From Burkholderiaceae bacterium 26 (GTDB lineage Bacteria; Pseudomonadota; Gammaproteobacteria; Burkholderiales; Burkholderiaceae), in the NCBI GenBank assembly GCA_000955795.1, contig JYOB01000001.1, forward strand, positions 435,823-499,822: a stretch of 64,000 nt of DNA, in the 5' to 3' direction. The first letter of the stretch is position 1, and each line of letters begins with the position of its first letter. Shown here in pieces: positions 1 to 8,656 of the stretch. The notes beneath the pieces were generated by a model. It did no database searches. It had not been told where the DNA came from and saw nothing but the letters and a program-made list of their open reading frames with translations. The translations under genes were made by a program, and so were the position numbers.

Positions 1-864
1 GCGGCGGCGCAACTGGGTAAGGCGCCGTCGACCGTGTCGTATGCCGCGCGACAGTTGGAGCAGCGCTTCGACGCCTTGCTGTTTGATCGGCGCCGCTACC
101 GGCTGCAGCTCACGCGCGCCGGGCAGTTGCTCACAGAAGAAGCCGCGCGGCTGGCGCAGGACGTATCGCGCGTGACGCAGCGCGTGCGGCAGGTGGCCAA
201 CGGCTGGGAAGACCGCCTTTGGATCGTGACGGACGAGCTGCTGGAGTTCGAATCGCTCATGCCCGTGATGCACGCGTTCGATGCGCTGCAATCGGGCGTG
301 GCGCTGCGCGTGACGCACGAGGTTCTGGCCGGCACATGGGAGGCGCTGCGCGACGGCCGCGCCGATCTCGTCATCGGGGCGACGAACGAGCCGCCGTCAA
401 TCCCCAACCTAGGGTGGTTCGAACTGGGCGTGGTGGAGTGGGTGTTTGCCGTGTCGCCGCGGCATCCGCTGGCAGCCATTGAAGCGCCGCTCACGCGCGA
501 GGAAATTGCCCGGCATCGGGCCGTGGTGGTAGCCGATTCAGCCCGAACCACCGCCGGCCGCGCCTACGGCATGCTCGGCGGGCAACCTACGCTGGCCGTG
601 CCCAGCATGCGTGCCAAGACGCTTGCGCAGCGCGACGGCCTGGGCGTCGGCTGGCTGCCGAGGCACCGCGTGGCGTCGCTGCTCGCGCGCGGCGAGCTGG
701 TAGAGAAACGCACCACCGATCCGCGCGAACCGAACCTGCTCTACGTCGGCTGGCGCAGCGGCGATGGCGACGGTGAAGGCCGCGCACTCCAATGGTGGCT
801 CGAACAACTGCGGCAGCCCCGTCTGGCCAAGCGGCTGGTCCAGGGCGTCGACGCATTCGCCTGA
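1..864 (+). CDS. LysR-family transcriptional regulator, 5' end outside the window
   Basis: The frame is open from base 1 and ends at TGA 862-864. The first visible residues (AAAQLGKAPSTVSYAARQLE) are the recognition half of a LysR winged helix-turn-helix, so only about the first 20 to 25 residues are missing. An internal GTG at 34 lies inside the helix and is not a real start. After the HTH a linker helix runs to about residue 60, followed by an effector-binding domain that begins with the strand around RLWIVTDELLEF. Such proteins bind DNA as dimers or tetramers and sense a small ligand. The divergent or neighbouring target gene would lie left of the window, so the ligand cannot be guessed. 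The family is clear; the role is not. Confidence 0.9.
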   Translation, partial: AAAQLGKAPSTVSYAARQLEQRFDALLFDRRRYRLQLTRAGQLLTEEAARLAQDVSRVTQRVRQVANGWEDRLWIVTDELLEFESLMPVMHAFDALQSGVALRVTHEVLAGTWEALRDGRADLVIGATNEPPSIPNLGWFELGVVEWVFAVSPRHPLAAIEAPLTREEIARHRAVVVADSARTTAGRAYGMLGGQPTLAVPSMRAKTLAQRDGLGVGWLPRHRVASLLARGELVEKRTTDPREPNLLYVGWRSGDGDGEGRALQWWLEQLRQPRLAKRLVQGVDAFA

Positions 865-976
865 AACTTCGCCGGGCCACGTGATCTTGCCTATGCTGGG
901 ATGGCGCCGACGCCGCATTCGCCCGTCGGCGCAACACAAGCGACGCCGACTGTTGCGGAATGATCAATGTTGCAGC

Positions 977-994
977 GTTTGTCTTCTGACAAAC
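977..994. promoter_or_regulatory. Inverted repeat in the leader of the DUF3761-type gene
   Basis: Seven-base arms GTTTGTC and GACAAAC are perfectly complementary around a TTCT loop, 80 bases before the ATG at 1075. The 210-base gap 865-1074 has no other open gene. There is no T-run, so this looks like an operator or a leader hairpin more than a terminator. Function is not established. Confidence 0.35.
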
Positions 995-1074
995 CCTCGG
1001 GTGGGTCAACGCGCGCCGTCGGCCAGCGTTAATCGGTCACGCACGTATCTCCGTGCCTCGTTGAGGGTCTCGTT

Positions 1075-1614
1075 ATGAAACTGTCTGCGTTGATGTTTTC
1101 GATGGGTGCGCTGGTGATGGGCTCGGCGTTTGCGCAGGGCACCGCCGCGCCCGCCACCGCACCGGCCGCAGCCCCGGCGGCCGTCCACGCGGTCTGCAAG
1201 GATGGCACGCCGTATAGCGGCGCGACGCTCAAGGGCGCTTGTCGCGGCCATGGTGGTGTCGACAAGAAAGCCAGCGCAGGCGGCGCCCCTGCTGCCGCGC
1301 CGGCCGCTGCACCTGCCGCCCCGGCTCCGGCCAAACCTGCCGCAGCCGCTCCCGCTGCGCCTGCCGCCGCTCCTGCCCCTGCACCAGCAGCCAAGCCCGC
1401 AGCCGCGGCGCCTGCCAAGCCCGCCGCAGCCGCTGCAGGCACCGTTGCCCCCGGCGGCGGCCCCGACAAGGTATGGGCCAATGCCAGCACCAAGGTCTAC
1501 CACTGCCCGGGCGATCGCTATTACGGCAAGACCAAGCAGGGCGAATACATGTCCGAAGCCGACGCCAAGGCTGCCGGCATGCGCCCCAGCCGCAACAAGG
1601 CCTGTACCAAGTAA
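1075..1614 (+). CDS. Secreted Ala/Pro-rich protein with DUF3761-type module
   Basis: A 179-residue exported protein. A cleavable signal peptide is visible ([20 protein letters not shown], cleavage after AFA). Next comes a short Cys module ([20 protein letters not shown], about residues 42-61) that matches the DUF3761 pattern. An Ala/Pro/Lys linker of about 70 residues follows. The C-terminal module contains [20 protein letters not shown] and ends in KACTK. The paired cysteines in each module suggest disulfides in the periplasm or outside the cell. The linker is low complexity and GC-rich but stays in frame. Start choice: ATG 1075 is preceded by GAGGG and gives a complete signal peptide. A strong hairpin follows the stop. 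The biochemical function of this family is unknown to me. Confidence 0.75.
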   Translation: MKLSALMFSMGALVMGSAFAQGTAAPATAPAAAPAAVHAVCKDGTPYSGATLKGACRGHGGVDKKASAGGAPAAAPAAAPAAPAPAKPAAAAPAAPAAAPAPAPAAKPAAAAPAKPAAAAAGTVAPGGGPDKVWANASTKVYHCPGDRYYGKTKQGEYMSEADAKAAGMRPSRNKACTK

Positions 1615-1636
1615 GACACGCCCGAAGCAAACCCGC

Positions 1637-1664
1637 ACGCCGCGGCCCACCCAGGCCGCGGCGT
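1637..1664 (+). terminator. Strong GC hairpin after the DUF3761-type gene
   Basis: Eleven-base arms ACGCCGCGGCC and GGCCGCGGCGT pair perfectly around a six-base loop, 22 bases after the TAA at 1612-1614. The T-tract is poor (CGTCCATTTC), so efficiency as an intrinsic terminator is uncertain, but the position between two genes fits. Confidence 0.55.
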
Positions 1665-1693
1665 CGTCCATTTCAGCCTGATCACCGCATCGC

Positions 1694-3415
1694 ATGCCCC
1701 CCAGTAACGAACATCCCGCCATCGCCCTGCAACACCCAGAGGGCTTCGCCCCGCTGGATGCGCCACCACAGCCGCCACAGCAGCGCGTGGTGCGCGACGT
1801 CATCGCCGGGTTCTCGATTGCGGGTCTGCTGCTGCCCGAAGCCGTTGCCTACGCAGGCATCGCCAGCCTGCCGCCGCAGGCCGGGCTGATCGCATTGCTG
1901 TGCGGCCTGGTGGTCTATTCGCTGGTCGGCACGAGCCGCTTTGCCATTGTCTCGGCCACGTCGTCATCCGCCGCCGTGCTGTTTGCGACGGTGCTATCGG
2001 AACCTAGCGGTAACGGCGCGACAGCGCTCACGATGGCAGCGGCGCTCATCATCGCAACGGGGGTACTGTTCATCCTGGCGGGCGCGGCACGCCTGGGCGG
2101 CATGTCGGATTTCATCGCGCGGCCGGTGCTGCGCGGTTTCACGTTCGGGCTGGCGTTGACGATTGCCGTCAAGCAGTTGCCCAAGATCCTCGACGTGACG
2201 GTGCGCCACAGCGACACGCCGCGCATCGCGCTCGACCTCATCACCAGTGCGGCCAGTGCCAACCCGTACAGCACGACATTGGGAGCCGTCGCACTCGCGC
2301 TGCTCTTCGGCCTTGGGCGCTGGGGGCGCATTCCGGCCACGCTGGTCGTCATCGTGCTGGCCATCGCGGCCGGCTACTGGATCGACTGGCACAGCTACGG
2401 CATTGCCGTGGTCGGCCATATCGACCTGCAGAACATCAGCTTCGGCGTGCCTGCGCTGAACCGGGTGCAATGGATGGAAAGCGCTGAACTGGGCTTTGCG
2501 CTCATGCTGATCCTCTATGCCGAGTCCTACGGCTCGATCCGCAACTTCGCGCTCAAGCACGGCGATGGCATCTCCGCCAACCGTGACCTCGTCGCGCTGG
2601 GCTGCGCAAATCTGCTCTCGGGCCTGCTGCACGGCATGCCCGTCGGCGCCGGATATTCAGCCACGTCCGCCAACGAAGCCGCGGGCGCGCAATCACGTCT
2701 TGCCGGGCTGTGTGCAGCAGCCGTGGTGGCGCTGATCGTGTGGTTGTTCCTCCCGCAGCTCGCGCGCATTCCCGAGCCGGTGCTGGCCGCCATCGTGATC
2801 TTTGCGGTGAGCCATTCGTTGCATCCGGCTGTGTTCAAGCCCTACTGGGCCTGGCGCCGCGATCGGCTGGTGGTGATTGCCGCGTTGCTGGCCGTGCTGG
2901 TGCTGGGCGTGCTGCATGGGCTGCTGGCCGCGATTGGCGTGAGCCTGCTGCTGACTCTGCGCCAGCTCTCCGAGCCCAACGTGAGCGTGCTCGGCCGCCT
3001 GCGCGAGAGCCACGATTTCGTCGACGTGTCTCTGCACCCGGAAGCCAAGGCCGTGCCTGGCGTGCTGATCGTCCGGCCGGAAGTACCGCTGTTTTTCGCC
3101 AACACCGAACGCGTGCTCGGCACGGTGCGCGCGATGCTGCAACAGCCGCACGAACCTGCGGTGCGCACCGTCATGATCAGCCTGGAAGAAACACCGGACG
3201 TGGATGGCTCGGCCATCGAGGCGCTGCGCATCTTTGCCGCCGAATGTGCGGCGCGCGGCCTGCAACTGATGCTGGTGCGGCTCAAGCCGCGCGCGCTGAC
3301 AGTCTTGCAGCGTGCCACCGACAACACGCTACGCGCCGAGATGCTGCATGAGCTGAGCGTGGATGAGTGCGTGCAGTCGCTGGCCGCAAAGGCCGATACA
3401 TCGGTCGCCGCCTAG
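1694..3415 (+). CDS. SulP-family inorganic anion transporter with STAS domain
   Basis: A 573-residue inner-membrane carrier. The N-terminal part carries the SulP signature region (GLLLPEAVAYAGIASLPPQA, about residues 42-61) and then 10 or more hydrophobic segments up to about residue 430. The C-terminal 120 residues form a cytoplasmic STAS domain (VPGVLIVRPEVPLFFANTER onward) with the regulatory segment VMISLEETPDVDGSAIEAL. SulP proteins move sulfate, bicarbonate, chloride or dicarboxylates; the sequence does not tell which. No carbonic anhydrase is fused or adjacent, which gives no support for a bicarbonate role. The ATG at 1694 lacks a good Shine-Dalgarno, so the exact start is less certain than the family. 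Confidence 0.9.
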   Translation: MPPSNEHPAIALQHPEGFAPLDAPPQPPQQRVVRDVIAGFSIAGLLLPEAVAYAGIASLPPQAGLIALLCGLVVYSLVGTSRFAIVSATSSSAAVLFATVLSEPSGNGATALTMAAALIIATGVLFILAGAARLGGMSDFIARPVLRGFTFGLALTIAVKQLPKILDVTVRHSDTPRIALDLITSAASANPYSTTLGAVALALLFGLGRWGRIPATLVVIVLAIAAGYWIDWHSYGIAVVGHIDLQNISFGVPALNRVQWMESAELGFALMLILYAESYGSIRNFALKHGDGISANRDLVALGCANLLSGLLHGMPVGAGYSATSANEAAGAQSRLAGLCAAAVVALIVWLFLPQLARIPEPVLAAIVIFAVSHSLHPAVFKPYWAWRRDRLVVIAALLAVLVLGVLHGLLAAIGVSLLLTLRQLSEPNVSVLGRLRESHDFVDVSLHPEAKAVPGVLIVRPEVPLFFANTERVLGTVRAMLQQPHEPAVRTVMISLEETPDVDGSAIEALRIFAAECAARGLQLMLVRLKPRALTVLQRATDNTLRAEMLHELSVDECVQSLAAKADTSVAA

Positions 3416-3455
3416 CTCGACAACGCCACCGCATTCCAGACACGCCAATCTTCCA

Positions 3456-3481
3456 GGGGCTGCGCGACGCACGCCAGCCCC
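3456..3481. terminator. Inverted repeat between convergent sulP-like and acvB-like genes
   Basis: GGGGCTG and CAGCCCC pair perfectly around a 12-base loop in the 78-base gap between convergent stops (3415 and 3494). There is no T-run on either strand. It may be a weak bidirectional terminator. Confidence 0.3.
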
Positions 3482-3493
3482 GGCGTTGGCGGA

Positions 3494-5257
3494 TTAGCGC
3501 GGGACGTTGCCCGCTGCACGCGCGCCTTCAAGAATGATGCGCGCCAGCTTGGCGTAATCGCCATCAAAGTGATGGCCACCAGGCAGCTTCACCAGTTGCA
3601 CCTGCTTCGGGTCCAGGCCTGGGCAGTTGGTGTCTTTCTCTTCCTTGCCGTAGATGCACATGCCCAGGCCCGCCGGCAGCTTCTGCACTTCGGGCAGGAT
3701 CGGCAAGCCAGACGCGCTGCTCGACACCCAGTTGGTCATGTGAAATTCAAAATCGGCGCGCTTGCCCAGGCCCATCATCACGGCCAGCGCGACATGCTCG
3801 CGCGATGCCGCCGGCAGCCGGTTGACGATGAAGGGCAGCACGTCTGCGCCCTGCGAATAGCCGATCAGCAAAGCCTTCTGTTTCTTCCAGCGCGCGGCGT
3901 AAAAGCGCACGAGGCGATCCATGTCAGCAGCGGCGGAGGCTGGCGTGCGCGGCGTCCAGAAGTAGCGCAGCGAATCGATGCCGACCACGGGCACGCCCGA
4001 CTTGGACAGCGCGGCGGCCACCTCCTTGTCGAGCCCGGCCCAACCGCCGTCACCCGAGAGCAGCACGGCAAACAACTCGGACGATGTACCGGGCTGCGCA
4101 GGCACTTCGATGATCGGCAAGTCGGACACCGCTGCGGGCGGCGGCGGGGGCGGCGGTTTGCGTTGGGCGACAAGCTTGGCGAAAGCGGTCTTGAAAGGCT
4201 CGCTGGCTGTCACAGGCGGTGCATTGGCAGCCGACGCGGTGGCAGGCAACGCCACCGATTGCGCCCCCGAAATCGTATCGATGAAGGCTTGCGTGGCACG
4301 CGCTTCGCACAGCGGACCGGAGCGGCGCGCAAATGACGTGGGCGTGGCTGATTGCAGCGCCACCCACGGCGCAGACAGCTTCGTGGCGGGCAGCAGGACC
4401 ACGCCGGCGTTCTCGGGCGGCTTGACACGCTTGGCCGTGGTGCGGCTCTCGCTCATGCGGCGGCTGAAGTGCACGCCCTCGCCCTTGCACAGCGGCTTGC
4501 GCAACTCCAGCACCGGGCAGAATTCCATCGACATGGCCGCGGCAAAGATGTTCGGGCGCGCCTGGGCAATCATGGCGTAGGCCAGCGCCCCGCCTTCGTT
4601 GTCGCCAACGAGGATGGGCGGGTAGTAGCCCGGGACTTTCTCGTAGGCCTGCAGGAAGCGGCTGAAGTTTTCGAGGTCACCATCGGGGAAGGCGCAATCG
4701 CCCAGGTCGGCCTCCAGGCTCGCAAACAGCGCAGGCGTCGATAGACCGGCCACCAAGGCGCCCTGCTGCGCGAGGCTCTCTGCCATGCGCGATGCGGCGG
4801 GTGTCCAGCCAAGGTCGCCCGAGAGCATCAGCACGACGGAGCGGATTTCGCCCTTGGGCTTGTAGACCGGCACATCGCGAAAGCGCCCGTGCGTGACGAA
4901 CTCGACGGCACCGGGCGCCGCCGCAGACGTAGCAGGCGACACCACGGGCAGCGACAGCACGCCGCCATTGGCGGCCTTGTTGGCGGTGACGGCCGCAGCG
5001 CTCATCTGCAGGCGAGGCGGCATGTCGCCGCGCGGCGGCGCAGCCACAACACCGCTTGCGCCCGTCATGCCGACGGGCGGCACCAGCACCGGACCTTGCA
5101 CGGGCGTGGGCTTGGCTGCGGCTGGAGCATCAGCAGCGAAGGCCCAGGACGCCGCCAGCACCATGCCGACCGCACTCAAATACCCAGCCCAACGCAAGCC
5201 TTTGCGTAGCACTCCCCGATGCCGCGCCTCTTGCGTGCGCGGTGCTTGCCAACTCAT
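3494..5257 (-). CDS. acvB: AcvB/VirJ-like periplasmic serine hydrolase (duplicated alpha/beta-hydrolase)
   Basis: 587 residues from the ATG at 5257, which overlaps the upstream mprF-like stop by four bases (ATGA), so translation is probably coupled. I prefer this start over the longer open frame because it has the overlap and a signal anchor (GYLSAVGMVLAASWAFA). Two related hydrolase halves follow. The first (about 140-330) has VVLMLSGDLGW but GDNEGG where a nucleophile elbow should be. The second, VirJ-like half (about 380-585) has VLLSGDGGW, the elbow GYSQGAD and a late histidine in GGHHFDGDY. In Agrobacterium and rhizobia the AcvB/AtvA partner of LpiA acts in the periplasm and hydrolyses lysyl-phosphatidylglycerol. 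The neighbour here makes the same role likely. Confidence 0.85.
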   Translation of the reverse strand: MSWQAPRTQEARHRGVLRKGLRWAGYLSAVGMVLAASWAFAADAPAAAKPTPVQGPVLVPPVGMTGASGVVAAPPRGDMPPRLQMSAAAVTANKAANGGVLSLPVVSPATSAAAPGAVEFVTHGRFRDVPVYKPKGEIRSVVLMLSGDLGWTPAASRMAESLAQQGALVAGLSTPALFASLEADLGDCAFPDGDLENFSRFLQAYEKVPGYYPPILVGDNEGGALAYAMIAQARPNIFAAAMSMEFCPVLELRKPLCKGEGVHFSRRMSESRTTAKRVKPPENAGVVLLPATKLSAPWVALQSATPTSFARRSGPLCEARATQAFIDTISGAQSVALPATASAANAPPVTASEPFKTAFAKLVAQRKPPPPPPPAAVSDLPIIEVPAQPGTSSELFAVLLSGDGGWAGLDKEVAAALSKSGVPVVGIDSLRYFWTPRTPASAAADMDRLVRFYAARWKKQKALLIGYSQGADVLPFIVNRLPAASREHVALAVMMGLGKRADFEFHMTNWVSSSASGLPILPEVQKLPAGLGMCIYGKEEKDTNCPGLDPKQVQLVKLPGGHHFDGDYAKLARIILEGARAAGNVPR

Positions 5258-7887
5258 TTGGAGATCACTCCCTTCAAGCCGCCGCCGATCAGCGCGGCAA
5301 CGTCCGTCAATGTGAACAGCGGCGCAATACCGCCACGTGCGAGCAGGTAGCGGGCTTCCCACACCGGCTCGAACTTGTCTTTGAAATTGCGCAGCCCTCT
5401 GAAATTGTAGAAGCGCGCGCCGTGTCGGAACATCATCCGTCCGAAGCGGTGCCAGCGCGGCGCAAGCTGATGCTCAACCATGCCGGACATCGGCGCCATC
5501 CCCAGCCCGAAACGCTGATACCCCTGCGCCTGGAAGTAGAGGATGACCTTGCCGAACAGGAAATCCATCGTGCCCGGCGGCACGTCGCTGCGATAGCGCA
5601 TCAGGTCGACACTCGCCTCGATGCGCAGCACGTCTGGGCACATCAGCGTGGCAAACGCCAGGATGATGCCCTCGCGGCGCACCACCGCGACGGGCTGGCT
5701 ACAGATGTAACGGTCATCAAATGCGCCCAGCGAGAAGCCCTTCTCGCGCGCGTTCTGATTGCGTAGCCATTCATCGGAGATGGCGCGCAATTCGTCCAGC
5801 ACGGTGGGCACATCTTCCGTCGGCACGATCTCGAACGACAGCCCTTCGCGCTCGCCGCGCGTGACGCCGTGGCGCAGGTTGGCGCGGCGCGAGCCCTTCA
5901 GGCTGAACTCGGGCAGCGACACATACGCCTCTTCGCCCAGCTTGTAGGCGCGCAAGCCCGCGTCGAGATACAGCGACAGCGTCTGCGGACGCGTCTTGTA
6001 GAACGCGGCGCGGCCGCCATGCGCATCGGCCATTTCGATAAAGCGCCAGATCAGCTCGGGCCATTCCTGCTGCGCGCCCACGGGGTCGGACAGCGCCACC
6101 CACGAGCGCCCCTGCTTGGCATACATGATGAACGCGTTGCCGGACGGCGAAAACAGCAGGCTCTTGTCGCCCATCAGCGCGAGCGTGGCGTCGGCAGCGG
6201 GCTGCTTGCGGATGATCTCAGCCGCGCGGGCGAGTTCTTCGTCGCTCGGGAACGTGGTGACACCGGGTTCCTTGCGAAAGAGCTGGCGCATGCCGAACCC
6301 GAGCCCGGTCACGGCCACCGCCATCAGCGCGCGGATGGAGCGCGGCGCGTCGCCGTCGAACGTAAATTGCCACCAGAGCTGGTTGGCGTAGGCCACCTCG
6401 CGGTAGGCGAAGAAGAGGATCCACACGCACGCCGCAAACACGCAAAGCATGGCAACCAGCCACCCCGCCTCCAGCCGTTGCGAGAACAGCGACGACGGCC
6501 GATCAAACTGCCGGCGCGAGATGACGAGCAGCACCGCCAGCGTCACCAGCACCGCCATCTCCGACACGGCAATGCCCTTGGGCAGCGCCAGCACGCCGGT
6601 GAGCAGCGACAGCACCAACGCAGCCCACCACGCGGCGTCCAGCCGGTGCAGCAGCCCGCGCGCGACAAACAGCATGATGAGGCCCGCCACGCTGCCGATC
6701 ATGTGCGAGGCTTCCACCACGAACAGCGGCACATGCATGCGCAGGAGGTCTTCGGCTTCGTCCGTGGCGGGAGTGACGCCCGAGACGAGCAGCATCACGC
6801 CTGCCACCATCGTCAGCGCGGCCAACAGCCCCGGCGACAGCTTGACCGCTGCGCGGGCGAACGGTGCCCCGGCACCGGAGCGCAACTCGAACACGCCGAG
6901 CATGGCGGCGGCCACGACCAGCGGCAGCAGGAAATAGATAACGCGGTAGAACAACAGCGCAGCAAGCACCTCGGCCGGCGGCGCCTGGCCACTGCAGCCC
7001 AGCAGGATCACCGCCTCGAACACGCCTAGACCGCCCGGGCTCTGGCTCAGCACGCCCAGCGTGACCGCTAGCGCGTAGAACGCCACAAACGTGGGCAGAT
7101 CGACGGCGCCCGCTGGCATCAGCACCCACAGCGCCGCCGCAGCCGCACTCATGTCCGCCGCTGAAATCGCGAACTGACGCGCGGCCAACCCTGGCGGCGG
7201 CAGGCGGATCTCCCAGCGGCCGAACAGCGTCACATGGCGCTGTCGCATGCACAGCACCAGCAACGCCACGACGCCGGCCAGCACCAGCAACGCCACGACT
7301 TCAAGCAACGCCGCCGGCAAATGCGCAATGGCTGCGATGTGCGGGGCGCCCCACAACAGCCCGACCGCCCCAAAGGCCGTGGTGGACACGCCCAGCGCGC
7401 CCGCATCAAAGGCCACCGCCTCTGTCACGCGCGCAGGAACAAGCCCCGCCGCCGTGTACAAGCGCGTGCGCACCGCCCCGGCCGTCAGCGAACCGAGGCC
7501 GACGGTGTTGCCCAGCGCATAGGCAATGAACGAGGTGGTGGCCACCGTAGTGGGCGCCACATGCGCGCCCGCATAGCGCAGGCCGGACGCGTCGTAACCG
7601 GTCAGGGCGACGTAACTGAGCGCCGTGGCCAGCATGGCCAGCATCAGGTGCGAGCGCGGCGTGCCCTGCAGTGCGGCGACCATGTCGGCGTAGTGCACAT
7701 GGTCGAGCAGCGCATACAGGCTGTCGAACACCAGCGCGCCAAGCACGAGCACCACACCGATCACGATCCAGCCGGCAAGGCCAAAGCCGGAGTCAGAGGG
7801 CGCAGGCGTGGCGGGCGCGTCAGGCGCGGTGCGGGCCGAGGATCGGCGTGATGTTGGACTGGCGTCGTTGGACGCGGCGTCAGGCAT
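5254..7887 (-). CDS. mprF: MprF/LpiA-like aminoacyl-phosphatidylglycerol synthase and flippase
   Basis: 877 residues, close to the usual length of bifunctional MprF. Residues 1 to about 540 hold a dozen or more hydrophobic segments, the flippase-type half (for example GNTVGLGSLTAGAVRTRLYT and SQSPGGLGVFEAVILLG). The C-terminal 320 residues are the cytosolic DUF2156 aminoacyltransferase, with FSPSGNAFIMYAKQGRSWVA and NFKDKFEPVWEARYL near the end. The enzyme transfers an amino acid from aminoacyl-tRNA to phosphatidylglycerol, lowering membrane charge and protecting against cationic peptides and acid. Lysine is usual, but alanine or others cannot be excluded from sequence. The overlapping acvB-like gene downstream makes this an lpiA-acvB type operon. 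The ATG at 7887 has no clear Shine-Dalgarno. Confidence 0.9.
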   Translation of the reverse strand: MPDAASNDASPTSRRSSARTAPDAPATPAPSDSGFGLAGWIVIGVVLVLGALVFDSLYALLDHVHYADMVAALQGTPRSHLMLAMLATALSYVALTGYDASGLRYAGAHVAPTTVATTSFIAYALGNTVGLGSLTAGAVRTRLYTAAGLVPARVTEAVAFDAGALGVSTTAFGAVGLLWGAPHIAAIAHLPAALLEVVALLVLAGVVALLVLCMRQRHVTLFGRWEIRLPPPGLAARQFAISAADMSAAAAALWVLMPAGAVDLPTFVAFYALAVTLGVLSQSPGGLGVFEAVILLGCSGQAPPAEVLAALLFYRVIYFLLPLVVAAAMLGVFELRSGAGAPFARAAVKLSPGLLAALTMVAGVMLLVSGVTPATDEAEDLLRMHVPLFVVEASHMIGSVAGLIMLFVARGLLHRLDAAWWAALVLSLLTGVLALPKGIAVSEMAVLVTLAVLLVISRRQFDRPSSLFSQRLEAGWLVAMLCVFAACVWILFFAYREVAYANQLWWQFTFDGDAPRSIRALMAVAVTGLGFGMRQLFRKEPGVTTFPSDEELARAAEIIRKQPAADATLALMGDKSLLFSPSGNAFIMYAKQGRSWVALSDPVGAQQEWPELIWRFIEMADAHGGRAAFYKTRPQTLSLYLDAGLRAYKLGEEAYVSLPEFSLKGSRRANLRHGVTRGEREGLSFEIVPTEDVPTVLDELRAISDEWLRNQNAREKGFSLGAFDDRYICSQPVAVVRREGIILAFATLMCPDVLRIEASVDLMRYRSDVPPGTMDFLFGKVILYFQAQGYQRFGLGMAPMSGMVEHQLAPRWHRFGRMMFRHGARFYNFRGLRNFKDKFEPVWEARYLLARGGIAPLFTLTDVAALIGGGLKGVISK

Positions 7888-8170
7888 GGTGAAAAACGAA
7901 ATCCTGCTGGCTTGGTGGAGTGCCGGTCAAAGCGATATACGAATCCGAACACGCAGAGACGGGAGAGCGCGGCAAGCCAAACCGCCGAAGCCCATGCTCC
8001 GCACGGTATCGACGTCTTGATTGGACCCCGGCCTACCGGCACGGGCTTGTCGCGCGCGCCGGCTTTCTCTCGCCCCGCGCTTCAGACGGCGCATGTGCTG
8101 GATTCGCACGTTGTTTGCGGCCTACGTAATACGACTGAAGCCGCCGATACGTTGACACGCAGCCAGCATT

Positions 8171-8383
<213 letters not shown>

Positions 8384-8555
8384 TTACCCAGAATAGGCAA
8401 AGCTGGCCTGACACGATTGCACGGAGGTGCGATGGGCATATGTCGGGCGGGCAGCGTGCCCGGCGCCACGGATGCGGCACTCAGCCTATGCCCAGCAAGC
8501 CGTACACCTGCGCCCACAAAAACGTTGCACAAACGGACTGAATCGGTACTAGCAA

Positions 8556-8577
8556 ACGTTTTCTTTCCAGAAAACGT
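8556..8577. promoter_or_regulatory. Perfect inverted repeat upstream of the diguanylate cyclase gene
   Basis: ACGTTTTCT and AGAAAACGT form nine-base perfect arms around TTCC, 80 bases before the ATG at 8657, in an AT-rich island (about 8550-8655) that contrasts with the surrounding GC content. No T-run follows. A regulator operator is the simplest reading. Confidence 0.4.
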
Positions 8578-8656
8578 CTTAGATAGTATTGCGTAGAAAG
8601 GTGGGGTCCGGTACACAATTGAGGCTATCGTTTTCAATATTTTCACAATTCTGCGC

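Noticed and set aside
1270..1440. Repetitive GCC/CCG-rich DNA that could be a repeat array.
   Set aside because: It is the coding sequence of the Ala/Pro linker and stays in frame through its whole length.
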